Of a DNA stretch of 64,000 nt, positions 60,701 through 64,000 are shown one piece after another. The DNA comes from Paraphaeosphaeria minitans (taxonomy: Eukaryota > Ascomycota > Dothideomycetes > Pleosporales > Didymosphaeriaceae): the NCBI GenBank assembly GCA_015832175.1, contig WJXW01000005.1, positions 1,550,001 through 1,614,000 on the forward strand, in the 5' to 3' direction. Under the pieces are notes generated by a model. It saw only the letters and a program-made list of their open reading frames with translations. It was not told the DNA's origin and ran no database searches. Numbering within the stretch: position 1 is the stretch's first letter; each line of letters begins with the position of its first letter. The translations under genes were made by a program, and so were the position numbers.

Positions 60701-62280
60701 CTATCATCAAGAGCAACAGCAATGGGACTTCGTACGTGATGAGCCTCAACGGCGTGAATAGGAACACGGCCGGGTACGTTGACTTTGAGAAGATGCAGGG
60801 AATCGAGGGTGTCGCGATTGCGAATATCGTAGCCAATGCAGACAAGGTCGACCAGGGCGAAAAGAAAAAGAAGCAAACAAGGATCACGCACAACGATGGT
60901 GCTGACTGGGATACACTCGCACCACCTGAGAAGGACTCGGATGACAAGAAATACGAATGCAGCGGTAAGGGCCTAGATAAGTGTGCGCTGCATCTGCATG
61001 GGTACACCGAACGTCCTGACCCTCGAGAGTCGTACTCTTCTCCTAGCGCTGTCGGCATCATGATGGGTGTCGGCAATGTCGGAGAGCAGCTCACTACTAT
61101 TGGGGAAGCGAGCACCTTTATGACCACAGATGCCGGCCTTACTTGGAAGGAAGTCAAGAAGGGCAACTACGCATGGGAATTTGGCGACCAAGGCTCCGTC
61201 ATTGTCATTGTTCGCAGGAATGAAGACACAAATCACCTGTACTACTCCTTGGACAACGGGGAGACTCCATTCAAGGAACACACGTTCTCCGACAGTAAAC
61301 ACAGGGTCGATGCCATCACGACGGTACCGAGCGACACTTCGCTGAACTTCTTGCTTTGGGGCAGAGATGGCAGGAAGCTGGTTGCGATCAATGTCGATTT
61401 CAGCGGACTGTTCTCAAAGAAGTGTGAGCTGAACGAAAATGAGCCAGAGAAGGGCGACTACGAGTTGTGGACTCCGCAGCATCCGATGCAAGGAGAAGAC
61501 GGCCAATGTCTCTTCGGACATGTAGCCCAGTATCACCGAAAGAGAAGCGGCGCTAACTGCTACAACGGTGAGCGGATCGACCATTTGCACAATATTGCCC
61601 GGAACTGCTCCTGCACCCGGCGCGACTTTGAATGGTAAGGCTACCCAAAATGCCCCCTTCTTTACGATGCTAACCCTGTCAGCGATTTCAACTACGAACG
61701 CATGCCCGGTGGTGAATGCAAGCTGATTCAGGGTCTTGAAAAGCCAGATCCCTTGGCTGTCTGTCAAACGGGAGCAGTAGAATATTGGGATCCCACAGGT
61801 TATCGCAAGATCCCTGCCTCAACCTGTGACGGTGGCCAGGAATTCGACCATACCAGTCAGATTCACCCTTGTCCCGGCCACGAAGAGGAGTACGAGAAGA
61901 AACACGGCGTATCTGGCTTTGTCGTCTTCCTCGCCGTCATCCTGCCGTTCGCGGCTGCCGGAGGTATTGGGTACTACGTCTGGCGCAATTGGGACGGCAA
62001 GTTTGGACGGATCAGACTGGGCGAGAGCGGTGGTGGCTTCGACAGCGACAGCCCTTGGATAAAATGGCCTGTTGCCGCCATCTCCGGCCTTGTGGCGGTC
62101 GTGGCTGCGATACCACTCCTCGTGGGCGCTGCTTGGAGGGCCATCTTGAGCAGATTCAGCGGATACGACGGACGCACGTACACGAGTCGCAGCTCTTTTG
62201 CTAGGGGGAGAGGGGACTACGCGGTTGTAGACCCTGATGAGGGGGAGTTGTTAGGCGAAGACAGCGACGAGGACGTGTAG
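57762..62280 (+). CDS. Vps10/sortilin-family vacuolar protein sorting receptor
   Basis: The three exons are 57762-58220, 58270-61634 and 61683-62280. Introns of 49 and 48 bp have GTAAG starts and CTAAT/CTAAC branch points. The protein has 1473 residues, near the fungal norm. Residues 1-20 are a signal peptide (MKLLKGILPVLAVLAPFAAA). Two tandem Vps10 domains follow, each with Asp-box/beta-propeller repeats (STNAGKSWDKV, TYDQGEKWDKF; later SHDHGKQWKKA, TTDAGLTWKEV) and a Cys-rich 10CC-type module (ECDYNF; CDFNYE). Hydrophobic segments lie at about 1354-1375 and 1403-1426. The tail holds YAVV (Yxx-hydrophobic) and DEGELL (acidic dileucine type) before an acidic end. Family knowledge: Vps10 cycles between late Golgi and endosome, carrying hydrolases such as carboxypeptidase Y to the vacuole, with retromer-mediated return. 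Confidence 0.96.
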
Positions 62281-62906
62281 CTACTCGCTTGTGTACGATT
62301 CGGGAAAGGGACAACATAGCATGGTGGAAGTTGGCTTTCGCTTTCGAGGTGGCTTCGTTTGCGTGGCATGAGCGTGTTGAATGTGTAGATTGCGTGTAGA
62401 AAACTTGTACATTCTGTATGAATCTTTGTGGTGTGGTACCCGACCTACACGTGCTTTGCAGGCACGGTACCGGATGGACACGAGGGACTGACGGACTCCC
62501 ACCATCGATTGTTGTCTCGATCAGGAAACTCCTGCCTAGCCCCCACCCCCACTCCTCAACACCGCGCGCCACGGTATCACCATCAGCCCTCTCGACCGGA
62601 CATTCGCATCTCACCTCACGCTTCCCTGCATGACAGCTTTTTTTCTCTCTCTCCAAGCCACCTGATCGCAATCGTAAGTTCCCCCTCCCTACGCCAAAAC
62701 CATCTTTCTCTCGATACGAGCGACACCCAACGCCCAATCCTCACGTCATGGGAAGAAGCAACCCGACTGCCCATCCATCTGCCGGGTAGTGGAGCAGCGC
62801 AGCGCAGCGCACTTGCTCTAGACGTTCGAGACCTATGACCTAGTATCAAGGACCCGCGGGCCTCGCTCGCGTGCGCTTCCTCGCCAACGGCGCTGCTGCG
62901 GGTCCG

Positions 62907-62946
62907 CTACCTAGGTAGGTACCTACCTACCTACCTACCTACCTAA
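62907..62946 (+). repeat. (ACCT)n microsatellite with palindromic start
   Basis: CTACCTAGGTAGGTACC is followed by about six ACCT units. The AGGTAGGT part can pair with the ACCTACCT tract to form a hairpin. Confidence 0.85.
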
Positions 62947-63150
62947 CCGTCGAGCTTTTCCATCGACTACCGGTAGACTACCCAGACTATCGGCGTGGGG
63001 CATGCAGGAACAGAGGGGGTGCGGGTGCGGGTGTGGGTGTGGAATCGGAAAGGGACAACAGATTGGTTTGTTGGATTGACTTGGATGCTTGAAGGCTTAC
63101 GGTGCGTACGCGGGCGTGGTGGCGCAAGAAATTCTAGCCGCAGGTTGTTG

Positions 63151-63232
63151 TTTGTTAGGTAGGTGGGTGGGTGGGTGCAGGTGCGTGCATGCGTGCGTGC
63201 GAGCGTACGTGCGAGCGTACGTCGTCGTCGCC
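63151..63232 (+). repeat. G/T-rich simple repeat tract
   Basis: GTAGGTGGGTGGGTGGGTGC is followed by GTGCGTGC and GAGCGTACGTGC units and then CGTCGTCGTC. It lies downstream of a second GGGTGCGGGTGCGGGTGTGG tract at about 63016-63040. Spaced G runs could form a quadruplex. Confidence 0.8.
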
Positions 63233-64000
63233 GAGAGTGTGCGAGCGGCGAGCGACGAGCGTAAAAAAGATCGGCGGCTGGGATGCGCGTCGCCTCCGCC
63301 ACCAGGCGGGCCTTCTGCGGAGGAATGTGGATCGTCTGTTGTAAAATGAAGATGCTCGGATTTGCTCATGAAGATGCTCGGATTGTTTGCTGTTGTGCAA
63401 GTCCACCTACGCTCGACGGCCTGCCCACTGACAGCGAAACACAACGCCCGCTTCGCACGACAATCAGATGTCAACACACAGCGCGAGAGGCCAACATGCA
63501 CTGTAACCATGGTTTCCAAATGTGCAATTGCCCATCTTCTGCATTATCGTCGCGTCTCCACTACGCCGCTCATGCGCTAGCTGTAGCCTCGTGGCCCAAA
63601 CCGAACACCTCTCATGCACATCAATGCAGCTAGAAAAGTATCCATGCAGAAAATTAATCTCCCACTGCACCTCCCTCAACGTTTCCACCGATACAGCGGG
63701 TAGTAAATTCCGGACCAGCGTACCAAAGAAAGTAGATGCGAACAGAACGAAGCAGATGCCAGAAATGCGCTATTAGGCGGGGTATATTCCAAGTCAACTC
63801 TCTGATAAGCAAGAGAGAGGATGCGATATCGGGCTGAACATGTATGAAATAAAACGAGAAACCACAAGTGGTTGGGGCATGTGCAATGCATCTAACTTTT
63901 TTAGTCTTCCTCCAAATGTGCCAACGTGGACGTTGTGTGCACAGCAGATGCGGGGTACCATTCCCAAGTTCTTTGCACAACATGTAGCTGCCAATGCCGA

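Larger units (their letters stand above)
62281..64000. other. Gene-free end of the window with low-complexity tracts
   Basis: The first part is presumably the VPS10 3' UTR. A C/T-rich stretch near 62637-62700 (TTTTTTTCTCTCTCTCC) followed by GTAAGT at 62672 could be the leader and 5' intron of a gene lying to the right, but no supported coding exon follows. Overlapping open frames on both strands between 62200 and 64000 have low-complexity or unrecognised translations and are not called. Confidence 0.5.

Noticed and set aside
60312..61302. Several minus-strand frames of 109-159 codons inside VPS10
   Set aside because: Shadows of the VPS10 coding sequence.
62201..62737. 178-codon minus-strand frame overlapping the VPS10 3' end
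   Set aside because: No domain, Arg/Ser-rich composition, and it overlaps VPS10 coding sequence.

Overview
The window looks like a piece of a filamentous ascomycete (Pezizomycotina) chromosome. The evidence is short introns of 48-49 bp (one of 78 bp) with GT...AG ends and CTAAC/CTGAC-type branch points, recognisable fungal housekeeping genes (a VPS10 sorting receptor, a NOP12-like nucleolar RNA-binding protein, a Sds3/Dep1-like histone-deacetylase subunit), and a large AT-rich block whose repeats carry the mark of repeat-induced point mutation (RIP). A dothideomycete is my guess, but no single feature proves the class.

The window has two compartments. Positions 1 to about 49,300 are an AT-rich, gene-free stack of degraded LTR retrotransposons, extremely rich in TA, TAG and TAA. 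I resolve four families by comparing copies. Gypsy-A (minus strand) lies at 1-3508 and 39944-46174. Copia lies at 3509-9608, 11247-18561 (minus, full length), 28729-36043 (full length) and 36044-39943 (3' part). Gypsy-B is a chromodomain-bearing chromovirus with one plus copy split over 9609-11246, 18562-21397 and 23049-23967, a minus copy at 23968-28728, and a 5'-truncated plus copy at 46175-48735. Element Z is an unclassified family at 21398-23048 and 40838-43042, with conserved ends and different interiors.

Nesting gives a relative order. Copia-2 sits inside the Gypsy-B reverse transcriptase with a clean ATTAT duplication. Z-1 sits in the Gypsy-B 3' region and Z-2 in Gypsy-A, each flanked by TTAT/ATAA. 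All element reading frames are broken many times, so no active element is expected.

From about 49,300 to the end the sequence has normal base composition and carries genes: DEP1-like (minus, four exons, 49955-52161); NOP12-like (plus, two exons, 53052-54674), divergent from DEP1 across an 890 bp shared upstream region; a doubtful minus-strand fragment (54983-55400); a broken membrane-protein gene (55630-56519) overlapping an ankyrin-repeat ORF (56516-57268); and VPS10 (plus, three exons, 57762-62280). The last 1.7 kb has low-complexity tracts and no gene that I can support.

The least familiar features are (a) the Cys-rich reading frame convergent with pol in the Gypsy-B 3' region, conserved between copies despite RIP; (b) element Z, with a roughly 160 bp tandem array, a tRNA-like box A/box B pair and one end that largely escaped RIP; and (c) an unidentified 1.5 kb tract between RNase H and the 3' LTR of the Copia family.
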